A stretch of 64,000 nt of DNA from Rhizobium laguerreae (GCF_002008165.1 NZ_MRDM01000029.1:1-64000), one strand, 5' to 3'; shown: positions 9,208 through 18,336, counted from the first letter of the stretch. Program-made: numbers and translations. Notes: generated from the letters alone by a model not told the origin.

Positions 9208-11310
9208 TTAGAATGTCACCCGAAGACCGCCACCAGCGGTTCTCTCGGCTATGGTGCTGGGCTCGACGACAACGGTCGTGAACGATGATTCGACAATCGC
9301 CGGGCCTGCGGCGGGGTCGCCGGGCTTCATGGCTTCAAAGCGGTGAACCGGAACGTCGATCCAACCGGTTTCGCTGAAGTAGACCGGGCGCTTTGCCTTG
9401 CCGCCGGAGAAATCTCCCTCGTTCGGCAACGAACCCGATGTTGTTTCCTTGAGCTTGCAGCTGACTTTTGCGCGCCAGGTGACGAACTCAACCTCCGAGT
9501 TCGGGTCGGAAATTTCGAAGATCCGCTGATGCATCTCGTGAAAGGCGCTCTTGAGCGCCTTCATGTCGGCGGCGTCGGTAAACTGGTCGCTGCCCAAGGG
9601 AACGTCGATTTCCCAGATTTGGTGCGGGTACCGCGCCTCGACTGAGAACTCAATCTTGTGCTCGATCGCGTCCGCGCCGGGGCCGTTGGCGAATACCTGG
9701 CAACGTGCCTTGAGATCAGCGAGAACCTGGTTGACCTTGATCTCATCGAAGTTGCCGCTGGTTGTAAAGTGAAGCTGCGCGAAGTCGGATGACAGGTCGG
9801 ACATCAGTGCGCCGGCGGCGCTCATGACTGCTCCGGCTTCCGGGATCAGCACCCCCGCGCACTCCAGCCGCTTCCCGATCGCCACGGCATTGAGACCCGC
9901 CGCACCGCCGCCACCTATCAACAATGCGGATGCCGGATCGATACCCTGGTTGACGGTGATCTCTTCCACAGCGCCGACCATCTTTTCGGTGGACAGCTTG
10001 AGAACGGACGCAGCCGCTTCCTCGACGGTAATCCCAAGCGGCTCGGCAACTTTGGTTCGCAACGCGTTTGTTGCACCTTCACGATCGAGAACCATTGCAC
10101 CACCCAGGAAGAAATCCGGATCGATGTAGCCGAGGATCAAGGCGCAGTCGGTAACGGTAGGTTCAGTGCCGCCCCTGCTGTACGCAACAGGGCCTGGGGT
10201 CGAGCCCGCGCTCTGGGGGCCAAGCTGCAGAATGCCGCCGTTATCAACCCATGCGATCGAGCCGCCGCCTGCACCGATGCTCTTGATATCGACCGACGGG
10301 AAGCCCGTCATATGTCCACGGGTCGGCTGACCGATCCACGTCTCACGGCTCCAGGGAATTCGGCTGTCGCGGACGAGACTGACGTCGAAGGTCGTCCCCC
10401 CGGTGTCGGCAACGATTGCAACGGGATTACCGAAGTCCCGTTCAGCGTAGTACCGTCCCGCGACCGGAGCCATCGCCGGACCCGAATTGATCGAATGGAT
10501 CGGCGCACGAGCTACGGCCTCCGCATCCATGATACCGCCGCTCGACGTTACCATCAGGGTGCGACCGTTGAAGCCCGCCTCTCTCAAGCGGTTGGTGAGA
10601 CCATCGAGGTATTTGAACATCAATGGCTTCAGGGAGGCGTCCATCACCGTCGCGGAGGCACGCCGATACTCGCGAAGCGTCGGGTTCAACTGGTGAGAAA
10701 GGGTGAATGGGACATCAGGGAGATGCTCCTCGAGAAGTTCGCCAATGCGACGCTCATGAGCAGAATTCACCACAGACCACAGAAGGCAGACCCCAACGGC
10801 CTCGATCTTAAGATCCCTTAATCTCTGAATGGTTTTAACGAACGCACTTTCATCGAGTGTTGCAACCACGTTGCCACGTGCATCGATGCGCTCGTGCACC
10901 TCGAAGGTGTAGCGACGAGCAACATACGGCTCGGGATATGCGACTGTGAAGTTGAAGGGTTCGATGCGACCACCTTCACGGATGACGAGAATGTCCCTGT
11001 GACCCTTCGTCGTGATGAACGCTGTCTTTGCAGTCCTTTTTGTAATGATCGCATTGATCGCTCGGGTGGTGCCGTGCACGAACATCGACGCCCGATCAAG
11101 AAAATCGCGGCGGTCCAGCTTATAATGTTCGGCGGCTAGAGCGAGTGCGTCGAGAACTCCGCGAACCGGGTCGTCAGGTGTGGTTGACGCCTTGAACAGG
11201 CGGATTTGATCACCGTCTTCTACCACAAGGTCCGTGAACGTTCCGCCTGTGTCACACGCAAGGCGAAGATCCTGTGTTTTGCTCGCGGATGAGGAAAGCT
11301 GGTTGTCCAT
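9208..11310 (-). CDS. hyuA: Hydantoinase A/oxoprolinase-family subunit (HyuA)
   Basis: The 700-residue protein begins with the ASKHA-type nucleotide-binding block LACDTGGTFTDLVV (about residues 18-31). Further on are VHGTTRAINAII, ADTGGTTFDVSLV and LLIGGGGAAGLNA, all expected of HyuA, the ATP-binding partner of HyuB. The ATG at 11310 is preferred over an upstream codon because GAGAAGG lies eight bases upstream. A LacI-type regulator gene lies 79 bases upstream on the same strand. Length is normal and no key motif is missing. The substrate is unknown. Confidence 0.88.
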   Translation of the reverse strand: MDNQLSSSASKTQDLRLACDTGGTFTDLVVEDGDQIRLFKASTTPDDPVRGVLDALALAAEHYKLDRRDFLDRASMFVHGTTRAINAIITKRTAKTAFITTKGHRDILVIREGGRIEPFNFTVAYPEPYVARRYTFEVHERIDARGNVVATLDESAFVKTIQRLRDLKIEAVGVCLLWSVVNSAHERRIGELLEEHLPDVPFTLSHQLNPTLREYRRASATVMDASLKPLMFKYLDGLTNRLREAGFNGRTLMVTSSGGIMDAEAVARAPIHSINSGPAMAPVAGRYYAERDFGNPVAIVADTGGTTFDVSLVRDSRIPWSRETWIGQPTRGHMTGFPSVDIKSIGAGGGSIAWVDNGGILQLGPQSAGSTPGPVAYSRGGTEPTVTDCALILGYIDPDFFLGGAMVLDREGATNALRTKVAEPLGITVEEAAASVLKLSTEKMVGAVEEITVNQGIDPASALLIGGGGAAGLNAVAIGKRLECAGVLIPEAGAVMSAAGALMSDLSSDFAQLHFTTSGNFDEIKVNQVLADLKARCQVFANGPGADAIEHKIEFSVEARYPHQIWEIDVPLGSDQFTDAADMKALKSAFHEMHQRIFEISDPNSEVEFVTWRAKVSCKLKETTSGSLPNEGDFSGGKAKRPVYFSETGWIDVPVHRFEAMKPGDPAAGPAIVESSFTTVVVEPSTIAERTAGGGLRVTF

Positions 11311-11388
11311 AAAGCATGCCTTCTCGTTAAGGCGCGGCAAAGAGCCGGCCAGTTACTTTAAGATTGAAAATTTTGAACTTTCGGGAGC

Positions 11389-12567
11389 TTAGGCTTCCGG
11401 AGGCTTACCCACACGCCCAGATGGCCGTGGCGGTTTCCCGCAACTCTGCCGGATTATCAATTCCGGCAGAAAGAGAGTATCGGTCCCGGCTCCTGCAAGC
11501 ACTGCCGACGGATTGGTAATGCGTTCGACCGCAGCTGCGCCCATCGCTTCGATGGGCTGGCGAACAGTGGTCAGGCCGGGATAGGAGAGCTGGCTTACCC
11601 AGACATCGTCTATCCCGACGATCGAGATGTCGCCCGGCACGGACATTCCTGCCTGACGAAAGCTTGCCATCAAGCCGAGCGCGATCATGTCGTTGAACGC
11701 GATAACTGCGGTCGGCCGCACTTCTAGCTTGAGGACCTCCGGTGCCGCGTTTCGCCCAACGTCGACCATCTCCGCATCTGCAATGTCACGAGCCCCATGC
11801 GCTTCGTCCAGCAGGACGATAAGGTCGGCACTGAGATCATGCTCCTCCATTGCCTTCCTGAAACCGGAGAGACGCATGACGCGGCTGTATGTGATGAGCG
11901 GATCGGTGACGTAGGCTATCCGCCTGTGCCCAAGGGCAAAGAGATGTTCGACTGCCAGCGCGATCGCCGATTCGTGGTCCAGATTGATCGTGTCGACCTT
12001 TGGCAAACGTAGATCAGAGCGGATCGCGTCTATGGCAACAACCGATAGGTCGTTTTGCCCCGCATAGTATCCCCGGCGTGTATTGAGCGGCGCAATTGTA
12101 ATCAAATCGGTCACACCGATACCGACGAGATTTTCCAGGAAGCCCTTTTCGACCTTTGCATCGCGCATGGTGTTACACAGGTGAACACCATAACCCGCCC
12201 TGACAGCTGCCTGCTCGATAGCAAACACAAGCTGACCATTGAAAGGGTTGACGATGCTCGGCACAACCAGCGCTATGCCATGCGTCTTGCCTGTTTTCAG
12301 CTGACGCGCGGCCTGGTTCGGCCGAAAACCCAAGCCGCTTATGGCGTCTGCGATCCTTGTGCGTGTTTCCGGTCCGAGCCTGTGCAGGCGGCCGTTCATA
12401 TAGTTCGACACGCTGCTGTTGGATACGCCCGCCGCCTTGGCAACGTCCTGAATTGTCACGCGTTCGGAAACGGCATTAACGGGCGGCTCCGTAGAACCTC
12501 CGTTCGCGGGTAAGCTGCGCTTTGGCGGCATTAACATCGTTTCCTCAACATCCCAGATAGGCGGCAT
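11389..12567 (-). CDS. LacI-family transcriptional regulator
   Basis: The 392-residue protein has a LacI helix-turn-helix at about residues 37-60 (VTIQDVAKAAGVSNSSVSNYMNG) and a periplasmic-binding-protein-like effector domain. The N-terminal extension before the helix-turn-helix is longer than usual, so ATG codons at residues 11 or 13 are also possible starts. It lies between the hyuAB/aminotransferase operon and the divergent sugar ABC operon, so it probably controls one or both. The effector domain predicts a sugar or sugar-like ligand. An AACGTT core at 12657-12662 in the divergent gap is a weak operator candidate. Confidence 0.88.
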   Translation of the reverse strand: MPPIWDVEETMLMPPKRSLPANGGSTEPPVNAVSERVTIQDVAKAAGVSNSSVSNYMNGRLHRLGPETRTRIADAISGLGFRPNQAARQLKTGKTHGIALVVPSIVNPFNGQLVFAIEQAAVRAGYGVHLCNTMRDAKVEKGFLENLVGIGVTDLITIAPLNTRRGYYAGQNDLSVVAIDAIRSDLRLPKVDTINLDHESAIALAVEHLFALGHRRIAYVTDPLITYSRVMRLSGFRKAMEEHDLSADLIVLLDEAHGARDIADAEMVDVGRNAAPEVLKLEVRPTAVIAFNDMIALGLMASFRQAGMSVPGDISIVGIDDVWVSQLSYPGLTTVRQPIEAMGAAAVERITNPSAVLAGAGTDTLFLPELIIRQSCGKPPRPSGRVGKPPEA

Positions 12568-13083
12568 ATTACAAACTCCATCAGAAGAATGAAACCACTC
12601 CTGCGTGCAGCTCGCCCCCTAACCAACAAACACGGCCAAAGGAGCAATCTAGTAAAACGTTACACCTACCAAAACGGATGTCAAACGGATTTTTTGAAAA
12701 TAATAAAATGAGAAACTAAGCTAAACTTCCACCTTATTGCCATTCTCAAGAATTTTTCGGCATTTTCATTTTTTCATTGTTGACACAAAAAGTATGTCAT
12801 GTTTATCGTTTTACCAATCACGACGATCTCTGCCCCACTAGGAGGATGGGTCAGTGCCATCGATGTCCGATGCCCCTGGCCAGCCCTTTGACAGGCCTGA
12901 GACGACGCGATGCAGGCATGAAAATCCCTCGAAAAAGCGTGGCTGTCCGACGACGGCCGCGGACGGGAGCCTGCGTTCTGGACACGGAGCGCCGATGCCG
13001 GTCGGTGTCAACTTGCGGTAACAATTCGTTTCCGCAGGCGAATAATCCGGCTTTTACGACAACAAAAACCCTGGAGTAGGAAC
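12568..13083. other. Divergent intergenic region between lacI-type gene and sugar ABC operon
   Basis: This 516-base gap has an AT-rich core (about 12640-12800), unlike the GC-rich genes around it, as expected for back-to-back promoters. No gene with a recognisable product is seen. The part from about 12840 to 13060 may be untranslated leader of the binding-protein gene. Confidence 0.5.
12780..12808 (+). promoter_or_regulatory. Probable sigma-70 promoter of the sugar ABC operon
   Basis: A perfect TTGACA at 12780-12785 is followed after 16-17 bases by TTTATC/TTATCG, a weak -10. It points toward the binding-protein gene at 13084 and lies in the AT-rich part of the divergent gap. The leader would be about 270 bases, which is long. 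Confidence 0.45.
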
Positions 13084-14010
13084 ATGAAGAAACTTCTGCT
13101 TAGCGCGTCATTGTCTGCGATCATGGCAGCTTCCGCGCACGCCGAGACGACCATCGGCTTCAGCATGCAGCGCTTCGACGACAACTTCCTCGCCATCCTC
13201 CGCAGCGGCGTGGAAGCCCACGCCAAGGAACTCGGCGACGTGAAGGTTTTGATCGAAGATGCGCAAGGTGATGTGTCGAAACAGCAGAGCCAGATCGACA
13301 ACTTCATCGCCAGCAAAGTCGATGGCATGATTGTCATTCCGGTCGAAGCAGATGCGGGTGTCACGATCTCCAAGACGGTAGAAAAGGCCGGCATTCCGCT
13401 CGTCTTCGCGAATAACCAGCCTTCCAACGTCGACAAGCTGCCCGAGAAACAGGCCTTCGTCGGATCGAACCAGATCGAGGCTGGAACACTCGAAGCCAAG
13501 GAAGTGTGCAGGCTGCTCGGCGGCAAGGGCAAGGCCGTGATTCTGATGGGCGAGCTCGGTACATTGGTCGCACGCGGCAGAACGGAGGCGGTTCACGAGG
13601 TTTTCAAAACCGATGAATGCAAGGGTATCGACATCGTCGACGAACAGACTGCCACCTGGCAGCGCACGAACGCGCTCGACCTGGTTACGAACTGGCTGAC
13701 CGCCGGCACGGAATTCAACGCCGTAATCGCGAACAACGACGAAATGGCTCTGGGTGCCGTTCAGGCGCTGAAGTCGGCCGGCAAATCCACCGATGACGTT
13801 GTCGTCGCCGGGATCGACGCCACCCAGGATGCGCTGGTCGCCATGAAGGCCGGAGACATGAAGGTCACCGTTCAGCAGGACGCCGCCCTTCAGGGCAAGG
13901 ACGCACTCGATGCGATCCTGAAACTCGTAAAGGGCGAACCGACGGAGAAGAAAATCTTCTCAAAGCTTAAGCTCGTCACCAAGGACAACCTCTCGGAGTT
14001 CCTCAACTAA
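13084..14010 (+). CDS. Sugar ABC transporter periplasmic substrate-binding protein (RbsB-like)
   Basis: The 308-residue protein starts with a signal peptide (MKKLLLSASLSAIMAASAHA, cleavage near residue 20). It continues with the type I periplasmic-binding fold: TTIGFSMQRFDDNF, IDNFIASKVDGMIVIPVE near 75, IANNDEMALGAVQAL near 215 and VAGIDATQDAL near 240. It would bind a monosaccharide or polyol in the periplasm and deliver it to the ATPase and permease encoded next. Ribose, xylose, erythritol or inositol-type ligands are all possible. AGTAGGAAC before the start is a reasonable ribosome binding site. Confidence 0.9.
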   Translation: MKKLLLSASLSAIMAASAHAETTIGFSMQRFDDNFLAILRSGVEAHAKELGDVKVLIEDAQGDVSKQQSQIDNFIASKVDGMIVIPVEADAGVTISKTVEKAGIPLVFANNQPSNVDKLPEKQAFVGSNQIEAGTLEAKEVCRLLGGKGKAVILMGELGTLVARGRTEAVHEVFKTDECKGIDIVDEQTATWQRTNALDLVTNWLTAGTEFNAVIANNDEMALGAVQALKSAGKSTDDVVVAGIDATQDALVAMKAGDMKVTVQQDAALQGKDALDAILKLVKGEPTEKKIFSKLKLVTKDNLSEFLN

Positions 14011-14018
14011 TGCAAACC

Positions 14019-14050
14019 GGACGCGCGGCCTTCGCCACGCGTCCGTCTTT
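14019..14050 (+). terminator. Hairpin after the binding-protein gene, probable attenuator
   Basis: GGACGCG at 14019-14025 pairs with CGCGTCC at 14038-14044 and is followed by GTCTTTTC. The hairpin sits eight bases after the stop of the binding-protein gene and before the ATPase gene. Partial termination or mRNA protection here would give more binding protein than transporter, a common pattern in ABC operons. Confidence 0.6.
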
Positions 14051-14070
14051 TCATCAATGAAGGACATGCC

Positions 14071-15606
14071 ATGAACTCCGCTTCAGCAGCGTCATCACAA
14101 TCAGAGCCCGAAGGCACTGCCCGCGAATATCTCCTGTCGGTGGAAGGTGTGCACAAGGCATTTCCCGGCGTCGTAGCTCTGGATAACGCGCAGTTTCATC
14201 TCCTCAAAGGCAGCGTACACGCCCTTATGGGCGAAAACGGCGCGGGCAAATCCACCCTCATGAAAATTCTTGCGGGCGTCTATGAGCCCGACAGTGGGAG
14301 GATCGTCCTGAATGGACGAGAGGTCGAATTGAAGACCCCGCTCGACGCTCTGGAGAAGGGCATCGCTATGATCCATCAGGAACTCAACCTGATGCCGTCG
14401 ATGACCGTTGCGGAAAACATCTGGATCAGGCGCGAGCCCAAGAATGCATTTGGTCTCGTGGACCATCGCCTGATGAACAGAAAAACCTCCGAACTGTTCT
14501 CCCGCCTCAAGATCAAACTTCGACCCGACGCCGAGGTCCGCACCCTGTCGGTCGCCAATCGACAAATGGTGGAGATCGCGAAAGCGGTGTCCTACGATTC
14601 CGACGTCTTAATTATGGACGAGCCGACGTCCGCTCTCACGCATCGTGAGGCTGAGCACCTTTTCGAGATCATCCGCGATCTTCGGGGTCAGGGAAAAGGC
14701 ATCGTCTACATCTCCCATAAGATGGACGAGATTTACGAAATTTCGGACGAGCTCTCGGTGTTCCGTGACGGTCGCTACATCGGCACCCATTCCTCGAAGA
14801 ACATCACCCGAGATGAAATCATTCGAATGATGGTTGGCCGCGAAGTCTCGCAAATGTTTCCCAAAGAAGAGGTTGAGCCAGGAGAGGTAGTACTATCCGT
14901 AAAAAATCTTGCGCTCGACGGTGTTTTCTCTGATGTCACTTTCGACCTCAGGTCTGGCGAAATTCTGGGCTTGGCGGGGCTCGTCGGTTCCGGTCGATCA
15001 AACCTCGCGGAGACCTTGTTCGGGGTTACACCCGCAACGAGTGGCGAGATTGAAATCAAAGGCAGGCGCGTCCAAATCGACTCTCCGAGCCGGGCGATCA
15101 AGCACGGAATTGCCTTTCTCACAGAGGACCGCAAGGACACCGGATGCATGCTTGTACTCGATGTTCAAGAGAACATGCAGGTCGCCGCTCTCCAGACGGG
15201 CTTTACCAAAAACGGCTTTGTGCATGGTCGGTCGCTCACCGCGGCATGCTCTGAAATGAGCAAGAAGCTGCGCGTCAAAACCTCTGGCTTGGACGCGCGA
15301 ATCGAAAACCTCTCAGGTGGCAACCAGCAGAAGGTCCTTATCGGACGGTGGCTGCTGACCAATCCCCACATTCTGATCCTCGACGAACCCACGCGCGGGA
15401 TCGACGTAGGAGCCAAGGCGGAAATTCATGCCCTGATTTCGAGCCTAGCAAAGGCCGGGGCTGCGGTGATTCTCATTTCGTCGGAGATGCCGGAAGTACT
15501 TGGAATGAGCGATCGCGTGATGGTCATGCACGAAGGCAAGGTCACAGGCTTCCTCAATCGCGAGGAAGCGTCACAGATCAAAATAATGGAACTCGCTTCG
15601 CGTTGA
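14071..15606 (+). CDS. Sugar ABC transporter ATP-binding protein (RbsA/MglA-like, two ATPase domains)
   Basis: The 511-residue protein carries two fused ATPase domains. Domain 1 has Walker A GENGAGKST near residue 54 and Walker B VLIMDEPTSAL near 183. Domain 2 keeps the signature LSGGNQQKVLIGRWL near 415 and Walker B ILILDEPTRGIDVG near 435; its first nucleotide loop is GLVGSGRSNL, degenerate as usual in this family. It energises uptake of the sugar bound by the preceding gene product. The start at 14071 follows AAGGACATGCC. It lies 60 bases after the binding-protein gene, across the hairpin. Confidence 0.92.
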   Translation: MNSASAASSQSEPEGTAREYLLSVEGVHKAFPGVVALDNAQFHLLKGSVHALMGENGAGKSTLMKILAGVYEPDSGRIVLNGREVELKTPLDALEKGIAMIHQELNLMPSMTVAENIWIRREPKNAFGLVDHRLMNRKTSELFSRLKIKLRPDAEVRTLSVANRQMVEIAKAVSYDSDVLIMDEPTSALTHREAEHLFEIIRDLRGQGKGIVYISHKMDEIYEISDELSVFRDGRYIGTHSSKNITRDEIIRMMVGREVSQMFPKEEVEPGEVVLSVKNLALDGVFSDVTFDLRSGEILGLAGLVGSGRSNLAETLFGVTPATSGEIEIKGRRVQIDSPSRAIKHGIAFLTEDRKDTGCMLVLDVQENMQVAALQTGFTKNGFVHGRSLTAACSEMSKKLRVKTSGLDARIENLSGGNQQKVLIGRWLLTNPHILILDEPTRGIDVGAKAEIHALISSLAKAGAAVILISSEMPEVLGMSDRVMVMHEGKVTGFLNREEASQIKIMELASR

Positions 15607-15635
15607 CGCGTGTGGCCAATAAGGGAACGACTTCA

Positions 15636-16664
15636 ATGAAAAACAACGTAGCGAGTGACTTCGCATACACGGACCGCGGCGAAGCCAGGAAGTGGCGCCC
15701 GCCTCAGGAGCTCAGCATCTTCTTTGTATTGATCGGCATTGCGCTGATCTATGAAGTACTAGGATGGATATTCGTCGGGCAAAGCTTTCTGGCAAATCCC
15801 CAACGCCTAACAATTGCAATTCTTCAGGTTTCGGTCGTCGGCATCATCGCGATTGGCGTGACTCAGGTCATCATCACCGGCGGCATCGATCTTTCAGCAG
15901 GATCGCTCGTCGCAATGACGGCGATGATCTCGGCAAGCTTAGCCCAGACAAGCGACTGGGCACGGGCTTTGTATCCGGCTCTTACCGATATGCCCGCGGT
16001 CGCGCCGATTGGCATTGGTGTCCTGCTTGGGCTGGCCGCTGGCCTTATCAACGGTGCCTTCATAGCCTACGCCGGGATTCCTCCATTCATCGCGACGCTC
16101 GGGATGATGGTTTCGGCACGCGGCATCTCGAAGTGGTACACGAAGGGCCAGCCGATTTCAGGCCTAAGCGAGCAATTCACCTTCATTGGTTCCGGCGCAT
16201 GGCCGGTAATTGTTTTCATTTTGATCGCGGTCATTTTCCACGTTGTGCTCCGCTACACGCGGTATGGAAAATTCACCTATGCCATCGGAGCGAATGCACA
16301 GGCCGCAAGAGTTTCCGGCATCAACATCGAAAAGCACCTCCTCAAGGTCTATGCGATCGCAGGGATGCTCGCAGGTCTGGCCGGAGTGGTAACGGCGGCG
16401 CGCGCGCAAACGGCCCAGTCCGGAATGGGCGCGAACTACGAGTTGGATGCCATCGCGGCCACCGTCATCGGTGGCACCTCGCTCGCGGGTGGTACGGGAC
16501 GGATAACCGGAACCGTGATCGGGGTGATCATTCTGGGCGTGATGTCTTCCGGTTTCACCTTCCTCCGGATCGATGCGTATTACCAGGAAATCGTCAAGGG
16601 CGTGATTATCGTCGCTGCGGTGACTACCGACGTCTACCGCAACCGTAAACGACGCAAGGCGTAG
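15636..16664 (+). CDS. Sugar ABC transporter permease (RbsC-like)
   Basis: The 342-residue protein has about ten hydrophobic helices. It shows the family blocks ITGGIDLSAGSLVAM near residue 90, GLINGAFIAYAGIPPFIATLGMM-like near 140 and AIAATVIGGTSLAGGTGRI near 275. The ATG at 15636 is chosen because AAGGGA lies nine bases upstream and the first helix follows at once; a longer in-frame extension would overlap the ATPase gene heavily. It completes the inner-membrane part of the sugar importer. The substrate is unassigned. Confidence 0.9.
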   Translation: MKNNVASDFAYTDRGEARKWRPPQELSIFFVLIGIALIYEVLGWIFVGQSFLANPQRLTIAILQVSVVGIIAIGVTQVIITGGIDLSAGSLVAMTAMISASLAQTSDWARALYPALTDMPAVAPIGIGVLLGLAAGLINGAFIAYAGIPPFIATLGMMVSARGISKWYTKGQPISGLSEQFTFIGSGAWPVIVFILIAVIFHVVLRYTRYGKFTYAIGANAQAARVSGINIEKHLLKVYAIAGMLAGLAGVVTAARAQTAQSGMGANYELDAIAATVIGGTSLAGGTGRITGTVIGVIILGVMSSGFTFLRIDAYYQEIVKGVIIVAAVTTDVYRNRKRRKA

Positions 16665-16677
16665 CACGGGAGGGATC

Positions 16678-16773
16678 ATGAACACCTTTCGCTATATGAG
16701 CCCGTACGCTGCCGAGGCACTGCGTACCGTCGCCCAAACTGTCCAAGGCTGGTTCAAAAGCGCGAAACACTAG
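16678..16773 (+). CDS. Unrecognised 31-residue protein in the sugar ABC operon
   Basis: An ATG at 16678, 13 bases after the permease stop, is preceded by a near-perfect ribosome binding site (GGGAGGGATC). It opens a frame of 31 codons ending at TAG 16773. The product begins MNTFRYMSPYAAEALRTVA and then forms a likely amphipathic helix (about residues 9-28, with Trp25 and Phe26 on a hydrophobic face). I do not recognise a family. Strong initiation context and operon position argue for real translation. It could be a small membrane-associated partner of the transporter, or a leader peptide for the kinase gene. Confidence 0.5.
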   Translation: MNTFRYMSPYAAEALRTVAQTVQGWFKSAKH

Positions 16774-16822
16774 GGCTCTAAAACGGGCGCGTGTTGTGTC
16801 GAAACCAAGAAGTGAACTCATA

Positions 16823-17413
16823 ATGATCATTGCTAGTATGCAGGAAACGCCCATTGTCGTGATGGGTGTTTCCGGTTGCGGAAAATCAACCGTGGCCAGA
16901 ATCTTGTCTGATCGCATGGGTCGTCCCTTTATTGAGGGCGATGATCTGCACCCGCCCGCGAATGTCGCAAAGATGTCTGCGGGGATCGCGCTGACCGATG
17001 AAGATCGAGCCAGCTGGCTTGCACAAACAGGGGAGTTTCTCGGCGCTCCCCATCCCACGTCGGTTGCCAGCTGCTCAGCGCTACGGTCGAGGTATCGACA
17101 GCGATTGCGGGATGCAGCCGCTCGACCGTTGATCTTCCTCTATCTTCAGGTTCCGCGCTCGGAAGTAGTGGAGCGTATGTCGTCACGGCCGGGCCATTTC
17201 ATGCCAATTTCGCTCGTGGACAGTCAATTTGCGGCACTCGAAGAGCCATGCGATGAACCTGATGTGGTCACGATCACGGGTCCCGGCACCGCATCCGAAT
17301 TGGCAGACCGGTTTCTTTACCACGTCTTCACGATGAACCGGGCGGCCATAGATAGGCAGGCGGGCTCCGCCAAGGCGATCACAACTCCCATCATTTCCAG
17401 TTCGTTGGATTGA
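16823..17413 (+). CDS. Gluconokinase-like carbohydrate kinase
   Basis: The product (196 residues from the ATG at 16823; GTG 16796 and ATG 16838 are alternatives) has the GntK pattern. The P-loop GVSGCGKST is near residue 17, then GDDLHPPANVAKMSAGIALTD-like near 43. A C-terminal stretch SRPGHFMPISLVDSQFAALEEP contains the conserved gluconate-kinase block. It would phosphorylate gluconate or a related sugar acid using ATP. A middle segment (SVASCSALRSRYRQRLRD) matches the conserved CSALKRxYRD of the family. Its place after the ABC transporter suggests it acts on an imported or derived sugar acid. Confidence 0.85.
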   Translation: MIIASMQETPIVVMGVSGCGKSTVARILSDRMGRPFIEGDDLHPPANVAKMSAGIALTDEDRASWLAQTGEFLGAPHPTSVASCSALRSRYRQRLRDAAARPLIFLYLQVPRSEVVERMSSRPGHFMPISLVDSQFAALEEPCDEPDVVTITGPGTASELADRFLYHVFTMNRAAIDRQAGSAKAITTPIISSSLD

Positions 17414-17452
17414 TACCAGCATCTAAAACCTTGCCACGTTGCTGACCCTTTG

Positions 17453-17466
17453 TGCATGTTTATGCA
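17453..17466. promoter_or_regulatory. Inverted repeat TGCAT-GTTT-ATGCA, possible DeoR operator
   Basis: A perfect 5-4-5 inverted repeat lies 69 bases before the phosphatase gene. It shares the TGCA-N6-TGCA layout with the repeat at 21743-21756 upstream of the second DeoR gene. The link to a DeoR regulator is inference from shared layout and position. Confidence 0.4.
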
Positions 17467-17534
17467 GGTTTTCACGTTGACGCACGTTTTGGAGAAAGGT
17501 ATTTCAGGCCATCATCTATTTTCGGAGATCACCC

Positions 17535-18320
17535 ATGACCATGCCGACCCCGGAATTCCTTCATAAGCTTGCTGATGCGGCCGACCGGGAGACCCTCGCC
17601 AGGTTCAGAAAACCTCTCGATACGTCTTCAAAGCCAAAAGACGGCTACCGTTTCGACCCTGTGACAGAGGCGGATCGCGAAGCTGAGCGCGTGATGAGGG
17701 AACTGATATCGGCGGAATTCCCCGACCATTCGGTGCTCGGCGAGGAATACGGTTTATCCGGCACGGGGACCTTCCAGTGGGTGCTCGACCCGATAGACGG
17801 GACACGCCCATTCCTTCTGGGTATTCCCGTGTGGGCAACACTGATCGGGTTTACTCAGGAAGGACGAGCTGCATCAGGAATGATGAGCCAACCCGTTACA
17901 CGCGAGCGTTTCTGGGCGGATCAGACCGGAAGCTGGCTCGAGACGTCGGCAGGGAAAACACCTTTACGGTCGAGCGCCAAGACGGAGATGGCCGAAGCCA
18001 TCCTGCACACGAATTCGCCTGAGGGCGTCAAGAGAAACAAGGACGTCAATTTCGATGGCCTAGACGCCGCCGTGAAAATGACGCGTTACGGAGGAGAGTG
18101 TTACGCGTTTGCGATGTTGGCAGCCGGCCAGATCGATCTATGCCTCGAATACAACCTGCAGCCTTACGATATCGTACCGCTCATTCCGGTCATCCAGGCA
18201 GCAGGCGGCGTCGTCACGACTCTCGACGGCGGTCGAGCCGAAGACGGCGGCCGCGTTCTCGCCTCCGCGAACATGGAACTCCACCGAGCGGCGCTCAAGA
18301 TTCTGCTCGGCCAAGCCTAA
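17535..18320 (+). CDS. Inositol-monophosphatase-family phosphatase (histidinol-phosphatase-like)
   Basis: The 261-residue protein shows all metal-binding motifs of the Mg-dependent IMPase family: DPVTEADREAE near residue 36, GEEYG near 70, and DPIDGTRPF near 87. A late YDIVPLIPVIQAAGG carries the third metal aspartate. It would hydrolyse a phosphate monoester. The closest general match by eye is the HisN type, but no his gene is nearby, so a sugar- or polyol-phosphate substrate linked to the upstream transporter and kinase is more likely. The start at 17535 is followed at once by normal family sequence. Confidence 0.85.
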   Translation: MTMPTPEFLHKLADAADRETLARFRKPLDTSSKPKDGYRFDPVTEADREAERVMRELISAEFPDHSVLGEEYGLSGTGTFQWVLDPIDGTRPFLLGIPVWATLIGFTQEGRAASGMMSQPVTRERFWADQTGSWLETSAGKTPLRSSAKTEMAEAILHTNSPEGVKRNKDVNFDGLDAAVKMTRYGGECYAFAMLAAGQIDLCLEYNLQPYDIVPLIPVIQAAGGVVTTLDGGRAEDGGRVLASANMELHRAALKILLGQA

Positions 18321-18336
18321 GAGACGGAGCGGCGCG

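Noticed and set aside
15348..15635. Upstream extension of the sugar permease frame
   Set aside because: It overlaps the 3' end of the ATPase gene in another frame. The ATG at 15636 has a ribosome binding site and starts at family-like sequence.
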